Shown here: piece by piece, positions 35,464 through 46,068 of the stretch
Layout of the letters: the number at the start of each line of letters is the position of its first letter
Numbering within the stretch: the stretch's first letter is position 1
Origin: Bubalus kerabau
Lineage: Eukaryota; Chordata; Mammalia; Artiodactyla; Bovidae
Length of the DNA stretch: 64,000 nt
Reading direction: 5' to 3'
NCBI RefSeq assembly: GCF_029407905.1
Contig: NC_073630.1
Span: forward strand, 51,857,001-51,921,000
Program-made: the position numbers and the translations under genes
The notes under the pieces: model-generated
Told to the model about the DNA's origin: nothing
The model's input: only the letters and a program-made list of their open reading frames with translations
Database searches by the model: none

Positions 35464-35751
35464 CCCAGAAGGCAATGGCACCCCACTCCAGTATTCTTGC
35501 TTGGAAAATCCCATGGGCTGAGGAGCCTGGTAGGCTGCAGTCCATGGGTTCGCTGAGAGTTAGACATGACAGAGCAACTTCACTTTCACTTTTCACTTTC
35601 ATGCATTGGCAAAAGAAATGGCAACCCACTCCAGTGTTCTTGCCTGGAGAATCCCAGGGATGGGGGAGCCTGGTGGGCTTCCGTCTATGGGATCGCACAG
35701 AGTTGGACATGACTGAAGCTACTTAGCAGCAGCAGCAGCAGCAGCAGCAGC
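35464..35751 (+). mobile_element. Bov-A2 SINE with (AGC)n tail, sense
   Basis: Two Bov-A monomers are joined by ttcactttcacttttcactttcatgca. The tail at 35725-35751 is nine AGC units, a SINE-borne trinucleotide microsatellite. Ten bases separate it from the next SINE. Confidence 0.93.
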
Positions 35752-35761
35752 ATGTACTATT

Positions 35762-36083
35762 TAGGGTAGCTCAGCTGGTAAAGAATCCAATTGCAATGCA
35801 AGAGACCCCGGTTTGACTCCTGGGTTAGGAGGATTTCCTGAAGAAGGGGTAGGCTACCCACTCCAGTATTCTTGGGCTTCCCTGGTGGCTCAGTCAGTAA
35901 AGAATCATCCTGCAATGTGGGAGACCTGGGTTTGATCCCTGGGTTGGGAAGACCCCCTGGAGGAGGACATGGCAACCCATTCTAGTATTCTTGCCTGGAG
36001 AATCCCACGGACAGAGGTGCCTGGCTGGCTAGAGTCCATGGGGTCGCAAAGAGTCAGAAACGAATGAGCAACTAAGCACAGTA
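35762..36083 (+). mobile_element. Bov-tA dimeric SINE, sense
   Basis: Two sense tRNA blocks (tagctcagctggtaaagaatcc and ggtggctcagtcagtaaagaat) are followed by the Bov-A body, ending gaatgagcaactaagcacag. It lies head-to-tail with the Bov-A2 at 35464-35751. Confidence 0.92.
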
Positions 36084-36248
36084 CAGAGTGCTATGTTTGG
36101 GACATTTTACACTAAAAGTTGTTTATCTGAAATTCAAATTTAACTGCATATTCTGTATTTTATCTAGAAACTCCATTTAGCACATTAAACTATTAATTTA
36201 TTTGATTCTTTAAAACATTGTTTTACTTTGTAATTTTTATATAAGTAT

Positions 36249-36629
36249 CTGACCTGCCTCTTGAGAAACCTATATGCAGGTCAGGAAGCAACAGTTAGAA
36301 CTGGATATGGAACAACAGACTGGTTCCAAATAGGAAAAGGAGTACATCAAGTCTGTATATTGTCACCCTGCTTATTTAACTTATATGCAGAGTACATCAT
36401 GAGAAACGCTGGGCTGGAAGAAGCACAAGCTGGAATCAAGATTGCTGGGAGAAATATCAATAACCTCAGATAGAGGATGAGATGGCTGGATGGCATCAAC
36501 GACTCAATGGACGTGAGTTTGAGTGAACTCTTGGAGATGGTGATGGACAGGGAGGCCTGGCGTGCTGCGATTCATGGGGTTGCAAAGAGTTGGACACGAC
36601 TGCGTGACTGATCTGATCTGATCTGATAG
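36249..36629 (+). mobile_element. BovB LINE with large internal deletion, sense
   Basis: It begins ctgacctgcctcttgagaaacc, in the RT. It runs to 'aataacctcagat' and there jumps to 'agaggatgagatggctggatgg', omitting about 640 bases including the YADD codons beyond the first base. It then runs to the 3' end with a (ctgat)n tail at 36608-36628. The frame is open to the junction and stops at 36474-36476. Microhomology 'aga' at the junction argues for deletion rather than splicing. Confidence 0.92.
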
Positions 36630-36850
36630 TTGCTTTACAATATTGTGTTAGCTTCTACTGTACAGCAAAATGAATCAGCTACACATACATATATATCGCC
36701 TCTCTTTTTGGATTTTCTTCCCATTTAAGCCATGGCAGAGCATTGAGTAGAGTTCCCTGTGTTTCACAGTAGGTTCTCATTAGTTACCTATTTTATACAA
36801 AGTATCAATAGTGTTTATATATCAGTTCCAACCTCTGGATTCATCTGATT
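36630..36850 (-). mobile_element. L1 3' end, antisense
   Basis: The words agttgctttacaatattgtgttagc, gcagagcattgagtagagttccctgtg and ttagttacctattttatac mark an antisense mammalian L1 3' UTR. It directly abuts the (ctgat)n tail of the BovB. Confidence 0.75.
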
Positions 36851-36854
36851 CTTA

Positions 36855-36965
36855 AAATAACCTGGATGGCTAGATATTTTCATTTTTTTTTTCATTTTAC
36901 AGATGATAAATTGAGGCAGAGAGAAGTTTTATAATTTTCCAGGTTCACGTGGATAGTGATCTATG
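36855..36965 (+). mobile_element. MIR fragment, sense
   Basis: Core 'ttcattttacagatgataaattgaggcagagagaag' followed by 'aattttccaggttcacgtgg' matches the MIR core. Confidence 0.6.
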
Positions 36966-37194
36966 AAGCTCAGTTTAAAGCCAAGAGGCTTCAGAGACCC
37001 TGATCCTAACTGCTCCCTAAATATCCTCTGCATCCACCCAGAAATGCGATGCAGACCAGGCCCAAAATGAAAAAAATGAAGGACTGGTAGGCAGCAAGAC
37101 CTCTGAAAAAATATTAAATTTAGAATCTGTGTTAGAACCCCTGCTTCTAATATCTCCCCACTATAATTGTCACCCTGCCATTTAATTTCTGTCA

Positions 37195-38060
37195 TATGAG
37201 TTTTCTAAAATTTAAATATAGTCATCTTGCTTACTGGTCCAGATTTTCCAGTGGCTCTTAGAACCTTATGATAAAATTATGTGCTTTTTGCATGATAGAT
37301 GAAGCCTTCATAATTGGACACCTGCCCACCTCCATTACTTCACTCCTTTTTACACATACGTGCTATACCTCAGAAACAATGAAGTAGGTTAGTTTCCTGA
37401 ATTAAAGAATATACATTCATATTATTTGAAGTGTTGTTGTTCAGTTGCTAAGTTGTGTCCAATTCTTAGCAAGCCCATGAACTGTAGCATTCCAGGCTTC
37501 CCTGTCCTTCAGTATCTCCCTGAGTTTGCTCAAACTAATGTCCATTGAGTCAATGATGCCATTCAACCATCTCATCCTCTGTTGTCCCCTTCTCCTCCTT
37601 GCCTTCTATTTTTCCCATTTCCCAGCATCAGGGTCTTTTCCAATGGGTCTGCTCTTTGCATCAAGTGGCCAAAGTATTGGAGCTTCAGCTTCAGCATTAG
37701 TACTTCCAATGAATATTTAGGATTGCTCTCTTTTAGGATTGACTTATTTGATCTCCTTGCAGTCCGAGACTCTCAAGAGTTCTCCAACACTACAGTTCAA
37801 AAGCATCTTTGGCACTCAGATTTCTTTATGGTCCACCTCTCACATCTGTACATAACTACTGGAAAATAGTGGGCTCAATATAAAGCTAGGAAACAAATGC
37901 TCTTTCATATCACCTTGCATTGCCTATGCCATTACACTATTTCTTTTCACTCTTTCCTTGGCAAATTCTTGCTACCTTTCACTCTCAGAAGGCCCTCTTC
38001 ATGGGAAGCTGTGCTTGGCTTTCCAAGGCCAACTTTCATGTTGGTCGATACCTAACTACC
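37195..38060 (+). mobile_element. L2 LINE fragment split by BovB, sense
   Basis: Left part 37195-37430: 'ccagtggctcttagaacct', 'gatgaagccttcataattgg', 'acctccattacttcactcc'. Right part 37868-38060: 'gctctttcatatcaccttgcat', 'ccttggcaaattcttgctacc'. Together they follow L2 3'-region order, with the BovB at 37431-37867 inserted between. Confidence 0.6.
37431..37867 (-). mobile_element. BovB LINE fragment, older variant, antisense
   Basis: It starts gtgttgttgttcagttgctaag, the older tail form, and runs through the C-terminal block to 'acatctgtacataactactgg'. Several small deletions remove the frame. Confidence 0.87.
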
Positions 38061-38382
38061 CAAAGAAGCCATGTTTAGATTTGCTTTTCTAAATTTTGCT
38101 TTAGATTTAAAGTAGTTTAATCTTGATAGCAGACATTTAAGCAATGTTTATAAAAAAGCAGAAACAAATAAATGCTTTCCAAAGCTTTATCACCCAGTTA
38201 ATGCTTTTATAGTCATCTCTTGTACATTGTAAGGTCTCAAAAGTATCTACTGATTGAGTGAGTGATTCCCTGCTTGTTATTTCTAAATTACCTTTAGTGA
38301 AAAAACTACATCTTTACATAAAGTAACTCCTGTTAATAAAACTCAAGATAGTATTGGTTTGAAACCTCAGTATGTTCCCTAG
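38061..38382. other. Single-copy DNA, no gene seen
   Basis: AT-rich; nothing that I can name. Confidence 0.4.
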
Positions 38383-38743
38383 TGAAATTTCAAACTGGCC
38401 CCTGTACCTGGAGGGCAAGAAGAGACTGAAGAAAGAGGCAGGCCACTCCAGATTGGTCAATGAGTTTTAATAAGCAAGCGGACTTAATTATGAGGCTTGT
38501 CTTGGGTGGCCACATGACCAATAGACCTCCAAACCCATCCATCAGAATTGTAAAAGTTTAATATAGAGTCCTTAACTGGGTTCAGTCACACACACTGTCC
38601 AGAAGGTCCCAATAGCACTTTGCTTTCTCAAGGCTGTGTCCTTAAAAAAGGCTCCTGCTGGGCAGAATGCACATTCTGAGAACAGGGGAGAAGATGAGGA
38701 GCATGCATTGCCCAGGTCCAGCTCACAGGTCAACCAGTGGTCA
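38383..38743 (-). mobile_element. Candidate ERV solo LTR, antisense
   Basis: On the reverse strand the segment starts TGACCACTGGTTGACC and ends AGTTTGAAATTTCA, so it has TG...CA termini. A TATATTAAA-like box is encoded near 38560, and an ATTAAA-type polyadenylation word lies just upstream of a 'ctcattgaccaatctgg' block. The layout resembles short ruminant ERV LTRs. No TSD (tccctag / cttcctc) or internal viral sequence was found, so boundaries are tentative. Confidence 0.5.
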
Positions 38744-39713
38744 CTTCCTCTTGATTATTTCCTCTGAAAAAGATTTATCATGTACTTGTTTCCAGACATG
38801 ATGTATTAAATCTATCATCAAGACTTTATGATTTTTATGCTGAATATTATGATGAACAAAATTTAAAATAGCTAGTAACTGCTGAGTAAATTTTAATTGA
38901 TTATTAAATTCCAAAAATGAGAACTTGAATGTACTTATGTTTGTTAGTATTTTACGTCGTCTTCCAGATATCAAAGCCATGATTCTCAATAATGTAAGTC
39001 ACTTATACTATCTCTTCATCCCTTCTTGAAAAACAGAGTGAAACAAGTAGAATAAATTGATAGGGGCTCATGGGGGTGTGGGTGTTGCTTTAGTAATTGT
39101 TGCTGTTCTTCTTCCTCTTCTTCCTTTCTTTACTCTCATTCCCTCATCCCCCTCCACCTCCTCTCAGTTATTAAGAGAAATTTAGAGAATTGCTTGGCAT
39201 GGTAAATAACAAATGGTGTCAGAAGAAAAAAATCATACATTTGTTGAAGGAAAACACTACACAAGGCTATATATAAGCTACATAAAAAGAATATATTTTT
39301 ATGTACTTAACATGTTTATATATAGTATATGTGGGAATATCTGTTATAAATGCATTTATAAAAGATGCATATATGTGTACATATAAAAATACACAGATAT
39401 GTATGTGTGTACATATCTGTATATACATAGACACAATATGTTCTACAATAAAAGCAAGTTTCAATATTTAAAAAATTATGTGTAGGGCTTATAGTAACAA
39501 ATATACTTACAGAAGCAAATTATAAATTCAAATGTAAGTGAGAATTCTTTTTTTCTACATGAAGCCCCTAAATATTTAGTGCTTGTCTAAATACCATGTC
39601 ACACCCTTAAATTGGTTACTGTTTGCCTGCAGGTACACTCAAATTAGGCTTACTTCAGTGTTACTCTTTGTTGGCAGCAGAGAGAAAGCAAGTTTGGGAA
39701 TTAGCCATTAAGT
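38744..39713. other. AT-rich single-copy DNA, no gene seen
   Basis: It includes a CTTCCT-rich patch near 39105-39130 and an ATATGTA/TGTACATA-rich patch at about 39290-39440. No exon is supported. Confidence 0.45.
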
Positions 39714-39779
39714 AAATACCTAAACATACATACAGATTTCTCAAGATGCAGATCACGTGTTCTAGTATTCCCATCTCTT

Positions 39780-41123
39780 TCAGAATTTTCCACAGTTTAT
39801 TGTGATCCACACAGTCAAAGGCTTTGGCATAGTCAAGAAAGCAGAAATAGATGTTTTTCTGGAATTCTCTTGCTTTTTTGATGATCCAGCAGATGTTGGC
39901 AATTTGATCTCTGGTTCCTCTGCCTTTTCTAAAACTAGCTTGAGTAGTATACTCATTTTCACTATATTGATTCTTCCAATCCATGAACATGGTATATTTC
40001 TCCATCTGTTAGTGTCCTCTTTGATTTCTTTCACCAGTGTTTTATAGTTTTCTATATATAGGTCTTTAGGTAGATATATTCCTAAGTATTTTATTCTTTC
40101 CGTTGCAATGGTGAATGGAATTGTTTCCTTAATTTCTCTTTCTGTTTTCTCATTATTAGTGTATAGGAATGCAAGGGATTTCTGGGTGTTGATTTTATAT
40201 CCTGCAACTTTACTATAGTCATTGATTAGTTCTAGTAATTTTCTGGTGGAGTCTTTAGGGTTTTCTATGTAGAGGATCATGTCATCTGCAAACAGTGAGA
40301 GCTTTACTTCTTCTTTTCCAATTTGGATTCCTTTTATTTCTTTTTCTGCTCTGATTGCTGTGGCCAAAACTTCCAAAACTATGTTGAATAGTAATGGTGA
40401 AAGTGGGCACCCTTGTCTTGTTCCTGACTTTAGAGGAAATGCTTTCAATTTTTCACCATTGAGGATAATGTTTGCTGTGGGTTTGTCATATATAGCTTTT
40501 ATTATGTTGAGGTATGTTCCTTCTATTCCTGCTTTCTGGAGAGTTTTTATCATAAATGGATGTTGAATTTTGTCAAAGGCTTTCTCTGCATCTATTGAGA
40601 TAATCATATGGTTTTTATTTTTCAATTTGTTAATGTGGTGTATTACATTGATTGATTTGCAGATATTGAAGAATCCTTGCATCCCTGGGATAAAGCCCAC
40701 TTGGTCCTGGTGTATGATCTTTTTAATGTGTTGTTGGATTCTGATTGCTAGAATTTTGTTAAGGATTTTTGCATCTATGTTCATCAGTGATATTGGCCTG
40801 TAGTTTTCTTTTTTTGTGGGATCTTTGTCAGGTTTTGGTATTAGGATGATGGTGGCCTCATAGAATGAGTTTGGAAGTTTACCATCCTCTGCAATTTTCT
40901 GGAAGAGTTTGAGCAGGATAGGTGTTAGCTCTTCTCTAAATTTTTGGTAGAATTCAGCTGTGAAGCCGTCTGGACCTGGGCTTTTGTTTGCTGGAAGATT
41001 TTTTATTACAGTTTCAATTTCCGTGCTTGTGATGGGTGTGTTAAGATTTTCTATTTCTTCCTGGTCGAGTTTTGGAAAGTTGTACTTTTCTAAGAATTTG
41101 TCCATTTCTTCCACGTTGTCCAT
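39780..41123 (-). pseudogene. L1 ORF2 RT fragment fused in frame to BovB sequence
   Basis: A 447-codon reverse frame. Residues ~1-394 are the L1 RT: 'NLPANKSPGPDGFTAEF' in the fingers, 'IISIDAEKAFDKIQHPF' with the A-motif aspartate, and FADD encoded at 40281-40292. These blocks are intact. The last ~50 residues are antisense BovB read in a non-BovB frame across the insertion junction at 39943/39944. Upstream, the L1 frame is closed by a TAA at 41142-41144 where the family has a glutamate/aspartate-type codon after two tyrosines. The endonuclease is absent. It is a chimeric, non-functional reading frame, unusually long because the L1 is young. Confidence 0.85.
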
Positions 41124-41656
41124 TTTATTGGCATATAATTGTTAATAGTACTCTCTTATGATCCTTTGTATTTCTATGTTGTCTGTTGTGATCTCTCCAT
41201 TTTTATTTCTAATTTTATTGATTTGATTTTTCTCCCTTTGTTTCTTGATGAGTCTGGCTAATGGTTTGTCAATTTTATTTATCCTTTCAAAAAACCAGCT
41301 TTTGGTTTTGTTGATTTTTGCTATGATCTCTTTGTTTCTTTTGCATTTATTTCTGCTCTAAGTTTTAAGATTTCTTTCCTTCTACTAACCCTGGGGTTCT
41401 TCATTTCTTCCTTTTCTAGTTGCTTTAGGTGTAGAGTTAAGTTATTTATTTGACTTTTTTCTTGTTTCTTGAGGTGTGCCTGTATTGCTATGAACTTTCC
41501 CCTTAGGACTGCTTTTACTGTGTCCCACAGGTTTTGGGTTGTTGTGTTTTCATTTTCATTCGTTTCTAGCTACCAACAATATTCTTCACAGAGCTAGAAC
41601 AAATAATTTCACAATTTGTATGGAAATACAAAAAACCTCGAATAGCCAAAGCTATC

Positions 41657-42898
41657 TTGAGAAAGAAGAATGGAACTGGAGGAATCAACCTACCTGACTT
41701 CAGGCTCTACTACAAAGCCACAGTTATCAAGACAGTATGGTACCGGCACAAAGACAGAAATATAGATCAATGGAACAAAATAGAAAGCCCAGAGATAAAT
41801 CCACGCACGTATGGACACCTTATCTTTGACAAAGGAGGCAAGAATATACAATGGATTAAAGACAACCTCTTTAACAAGTGGTGCTGGGAAATCTGGTCAA
41901 CCACTTGTAAAAGAATGAAACTAGAACACTTTCTAACACCATACACAAAAATAAACTCAAAATGGATTAAAGATCTAAACTTAAGACCAGAAACTATAAA
42001 ACTCCTAGAGGAGAACATAGGCAAAACACTCTCCGACATACATCACAGCAGGATTCTCTATGACCCACCTCCCAGAATATTGGAAATAAAAGCAAAAATA
42101 AACAAATGGGACCTAATTAACATTAAAAGCTTCTGCACATCAAAGGAAACTATTAGCAAGGTGAAAAGACAGCCTTCAGAATGGGAGAAGATAATAGCAA
42201 ATGAAGCAACTGACAAACAACTAATCTCGAGAATATACAAGCAACTCCTACAGCTCAACTCCAGAAAAATAAATGACCCAATCAAAAAATGGGCCAAAGA
42301 ACTAAATAGACATTTCTCCAAAGAAGACATACAGATGGCTAACAAACACATGAAAAGATGCTCAACATCACTCATTATCAGAGAAATGCAAATCAAAACC
42401 ACTATGAGGTACCATTTCACACCAGTCAGAATGGCTGCGATCCAAAAGTCTACAAGCAATAAATGCTGGAGAGGGTGTGGAGAAAAGGGAACCCTCTTAC
42501 ACTGTTGGTGGGAATGCAAACTAGTACAGCCACTATGGAGAACAGTGTGGAGATTCCTTAAAAAACTGGAAATAGAACTGCCTTATGATCCAGCAATCCC
42601 ACTGCTGGGCATACACACTGAGGAAACCAGAAGGGAAAGAGACACGTGTACCCCAATGTTCATCGCAGCACTGTTTATAATAGCCAGGACATGGAAGCAA
42701 CCTAGATGTCCATCAGCAGATGAATGGATAAGAAAGCAGTGGTACATATACACAATGGAGTATTACTCAGCCATTAAAAAGAATACATTTGAATCAGTTC
42801 TAATGAGGTGGATGAAACTGGAGCCTATTATACAGAGTGAAGTAAGCCAGAAAGAAAAACACCAATACAGTATACTAACGCATATATATGGAATTTAG
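41657..42898 (+). pseudogene. L1 ORF2 C-terminal fragment
   Basis: A 413-codon frame covers the post-RT part of ORF2 to its natural stop. Visible are the 'GGINLPDFRLYYKA' block, and the C-terminal cysteine motif C-x3-C-x7-H-x4-C at about residues 270-287 (CWRGCGEKGTLLHCWWEC), followed by the 'MEYYSAIKKN' block near the end. The cysteine motif is needed for L1 retrotransposition in known elements. The frame is undamaged, but the RT lies in inverted orientation upstream, so the element is dead. The ATG is internal, not a native start. Confidence 0.88.
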
Positions 42899-43246
42899 AA
42901 AGATGGTAACAATAACCCTGTGTACGAGACAGCAAAAGAGACACCAATGTATAGAACAGTCTTATGGACTCTGGGAGAGGGAAAGGGTGGGAAAATTTGG
43001 GAAAATGGCATTGAAACATGTAAAATATCATATATGAAATGAGTTGCCAGGCCAGGTTCGATGCACGATATTGGATGCTTGGGGCTGGTGTACTGGGACG
43101 ACCCAGAGGGATGGTATGGGGAGGGAGGAGGGAGGAGGGTTCAGGATGGGGAACACATGGATACCTGTGGCGGATTCATTTTGATATTTGTCAAAACTAA
43201 TACAATTATGTAAAATTTAAAAATAAAATAAAATTAAAAAAAAAAA

Positions 43247-43456
43247 AGAAAATATTGCTCTGGAAAAGGAGAGGAGATGGGGTGGAGAGGTGCTGTATCA
43301 GAATATCCAAGGGGAAATATGTAATTTGAAAAGAATGATATATAATTTCTTTTGAATTTAAAATAATATGTTAAAGAAGTGCATGAAATTGTTTTTATGC
43401 AAACACAGAATGTATTAAAAGCTATTAAAGCACTGAGCATAAATGAAAAAAAAAAT
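43247..43456 (+). other. 3'-transduced sequence tag with second poly(A)
   Basis: Between the L1 A-rich tail and the right TSD lie about 200 bases with no L1 or BovB similarity. They include ATTAAA at 43424-43429, 16 bases before an A10 tract at 43446-43455. The position inside the TSD pair shows that it arrived with the L1. The usual cause is read-through past the weak L1 signal at the source locus. Confidence 0.85.
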
Positions 43457-45689
43457 AAAACTAGCTTGAACATCTGGAAGTTCATGGTTCACATACTGCT
43501 GAAGCCTGGCTTGGAGAATTTTGAACATTATTTTACTAGTGTGTGAGATGAGTGCAATTGTGCAGTAGTTAGAGCATTCTTTGGCATTGCCTGTCTTTGG
43601 AATTGGAATCAAAACTGATCTTTTCCAGGCCTGGGGCACCTGCTACATTTTCCAAATTTGCTGGCCTGTTGAGTGCAGCACTTTCACAGCATCATCTTTC
43701 AGGATTTGAAATAGCTCAACTGGAATTCCATCACCTCTACTACCTTTGTTTGTAGTGATGCTTTCTAAAGCCCACTTGAACATTCCAGGATGTCTGGCTC
43801 TAGGTGAGTGATCACAACATCATGATTATCTGGGTCATGAAGATATTTTTTGTACAGTTCTTCTGTGTATTCTTGCCACCTCTTCTTAATATCTTCTGCT
43901 TCTTTCAGCTCCATACTGTTTCTGTCCTTTATTGTACCCATCTTTGCATGAAATGTTCTCTTGGTATCTCTAATTTTCTTGAAGAGATCTCTAGTCTTTC
44001 CCATTCTATGGGAAGGCTTTCTTATCTCTCCTTGCTATTTTTTAGAAGCTTGCATTCAAATGGGTATATCTTCCCTTTTCTTCTTTGCTTTTTGCTTCTC
44101 TTTTCACAACTATTTGTAATACCTTCTCAGACAACCATTTTGCATTTTGCTTTTTTGCACTTCTTTTTCTTCGGGATGGTCTTGATCCCTGTCTCCTGTA
44201 CAATGTCATGAACCTCTGTCCATAGTTCATCAAGCATTCTATCAGATCTAGTCCCTTAAACCTATTTCTCACTTCCACTGTATAATCATAAGGGATTTGA
44301 TTTAGGTCATACCTGAATAGTCTAGTGGTTTTCCCTACTTTCTTCAATTTAAGTCTGAATTTGGCAATAAGGTGTTCATGATCTGTGCCACACTCAGCTC
44401 CCAGTCTTGTTTTTGCTGACTTTATAGAGCTTCTCCACCTTTGGCTGCAAAAAATACAATCAATCTGATATCGGTGTTGACCATCTGGTGATGTCCATGT
44501 GTAGAATCTTCTCTTGTGTTGTTGGAGGAGGGTGTTTGCTATGACCAGTGTGTTCTCTTGGCAAAACTCTATTAGCTTTTGCCCTGCTTCATTTTGTACT
44601 CCAAGGCCAAATTTGCCTGTTACTCCAGGTGTTTCTTGACTTCCTACTTTTGCATTCCGTTCCCCTGTAATGAAAAGGACATCTTTTTTGGGTGTTAGTT
44701 CTCTTGAGAAATCTGTGTGCAGGTCAGGAAGTAATAATTACAATGACATGGAACAACAGTCTGGTTCTAAATAGGAAAAGGAGTATGTCAAGGCTGTGTA
44801 TTGTCACCCTGATTATTTAACTTATATGCAGAGTACATTATGAGAAACACTGGGCTGGATGAATCAAAGCTGGGATCAAGATTGCCAGGAGAAATATCAA
44901 TAACTTCAGATATGCAGAAGACACTATCCTTATGGCAGAAAGCAAAGAAGAACTAAAGAACCTCTTGATGAAAGTGAAAGAGGAGAGTGAAAAAGTTGGC
45001 TTAAAACTCAACATTCAGAAAACTAAGATCATGGCATCTGGTCACATAACTTCATGGAAAATAGATGGGGAAACAGTGACAGACTTTATTGTTTTGGGCT
45101 CCCATGAAATGAAAAGACTGCACCCATGAGTTAAAAAGACGCTTACTCCTTGGAAGAAAAGTTGTGACCAAACTAGACAGCATTTTGAAAAGCAGAGACA
45201 TTACTTTGCCAACAAAGGTCCATCTAGTCAAGGCTGTGGTTTTTCCAGTAGTCATGTATGGATGTGAGAGTTGGACTAGAAAGAAAGCTGAGCACTGAAG
45301 AATTGATGCTTTTGAACTGTGGCGTTGGAGAAGACTCTTGAGAGTCCCTTGGACTGCAAGGGGATCCAACCAGTCCATCCTAAAGGAAATCAGTCCTGAA
45401 TATTCATTGGAAGGACTGATGTTGAAGGTGAAACTCCAATACTTTGGCCACCTGATGCGTAGAACTGACTCATTTGAAAAGACCCTGATGCTGGGAAAGA
45501 TTGAAGGTGGGAGGAGAAGGGGACAACAGAGGATGAGATGGTTGGATGGCATCACTGACTGGATGGACATGAGTTTGAGTAAACTCTGGGAGTTGTTGAT
45601 GGACCGGGAGGCCTGGTGTGCTGCAGTCTATAGGGTCGCAAAGAGTCAGACACAACTAAATGACTGAACTGAACTGAACTGAAATACCT

Positions 45690-45877
45690 AAAATTGAAGT
45701 TGCTCTTTTCATGGACTGTAGCCTATCAGGCTCTTCCATCCATTAGATTTTCCAGGCAAGAATACTGTACTTGGTTGCCATTTCCTTCTACAGGAAATCT
45801 TCTCAACCCAGGGACTGAACCCAGGTCTCCCTCATTGTAGGCAGACGCTTTACCATCTGAGCCACCAGGGAATTCCC
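45690..45877 (-). mobile_element. Bov-tA SINE, internally deleted, antisense
   Basis: The antisense unit lacks about 25 bases near its left end (gaagttgctc joins directly to ttttcatggactgtagcc) and ends tctgagccaccagggaattcc. The octamer aaatacct flanks it at 45682-45689 and 45878-45885. The left copy is also part of the TSD of the large BovB. Confidence 0.88.
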
Positions 45878-45885
45878 AAATACCT

Positions 45886-46068
45886 CAGATCAGATCTGAT
45901 CAGTCGCTCAGTTGTGTCGGACTCTTTGCGACCCCATGAATCGCAGCACGCCAGGCCTCACTGTCCATCACCAACTCCCGGAGTTCACTCAGACTCATGT
46001 CCATCGAGTCAGTGATGCCATCCAGCCATCTCATTCTCTGTCGTCCCCTTCTCCTGCCCCCAATCCCT
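45886..46068 (-). mobile_element. BovB 3' fragment with (tgatc)n tail, antisense
   Basis: It starts cagatcagatctgatcagtcgc, the TGATC-type tail, and is cut after about 180 bases at 'ccccaatccctcc'. A low-divergence copy. It follows aaatacct on its left and is followed by cctaaac at 46069-46075, the same word that follows aaata at 39714. Confidence 0.9.

Larger units (their letters stand above)
39944..43456 (+). mobile_element. Young L1 with 5' inversion and 3' transduction
   Basis: It inserted into the BovB with a perfect 13-base TSD, aaaactagcttga, at 39931-39943 and 43457-43469. 39944-41570 is inverted ORF2 (linker and RT). 41571-43246 is sense (end of ORF2 plus 3' UTR and first A-rich tail). 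Comparison with the antisense L1 near 22.13 kb shows that about 40 bases are missing between the two arms. After the L1 tail come about 200 bases of non-L1 sequence and a second A10 tail at 43446-43455. This matches twin priming plus read-through transcription. Confidence 0.93.
39725..45681 (+). mobile_element. BovB LINE with 5' inversion, interrupted by L1
   Basis: The 3' part is sense (44699-45681; RT palm to (ctgaa)n tail). The 5' part is inverted (39725-39943 plus 43457-44698; RT fingers back to the endonuclease end). The outer end of the inverted part and the start of the sense part fall at the same element position, sharing about 15-20 bases around 'tcttgagaaatctgt'. The 11-base TSD aaatacctaaa lies at 39714-39724 and 45682-45692. 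This is the structure expected from twin priming. The sense part has a frame at 44932-45129 and a C-terminal frame at 45338-45667, separated by frameshifts. Confidence 0.93.

Noticed and set aside
36460..36490. Spliced BovB transcript copy
   Set aside because: The deletion ends are not GT-AG or another known intron type and share microhomology, so deletion or template jump fits better.
41560..41580. Assembly misjoin as the cause of the L1 inversion
   Set aside because: The matching 13-base TSD on both outer sides, and the collinear arm positions, are explained by a single insertion without any assembly error.
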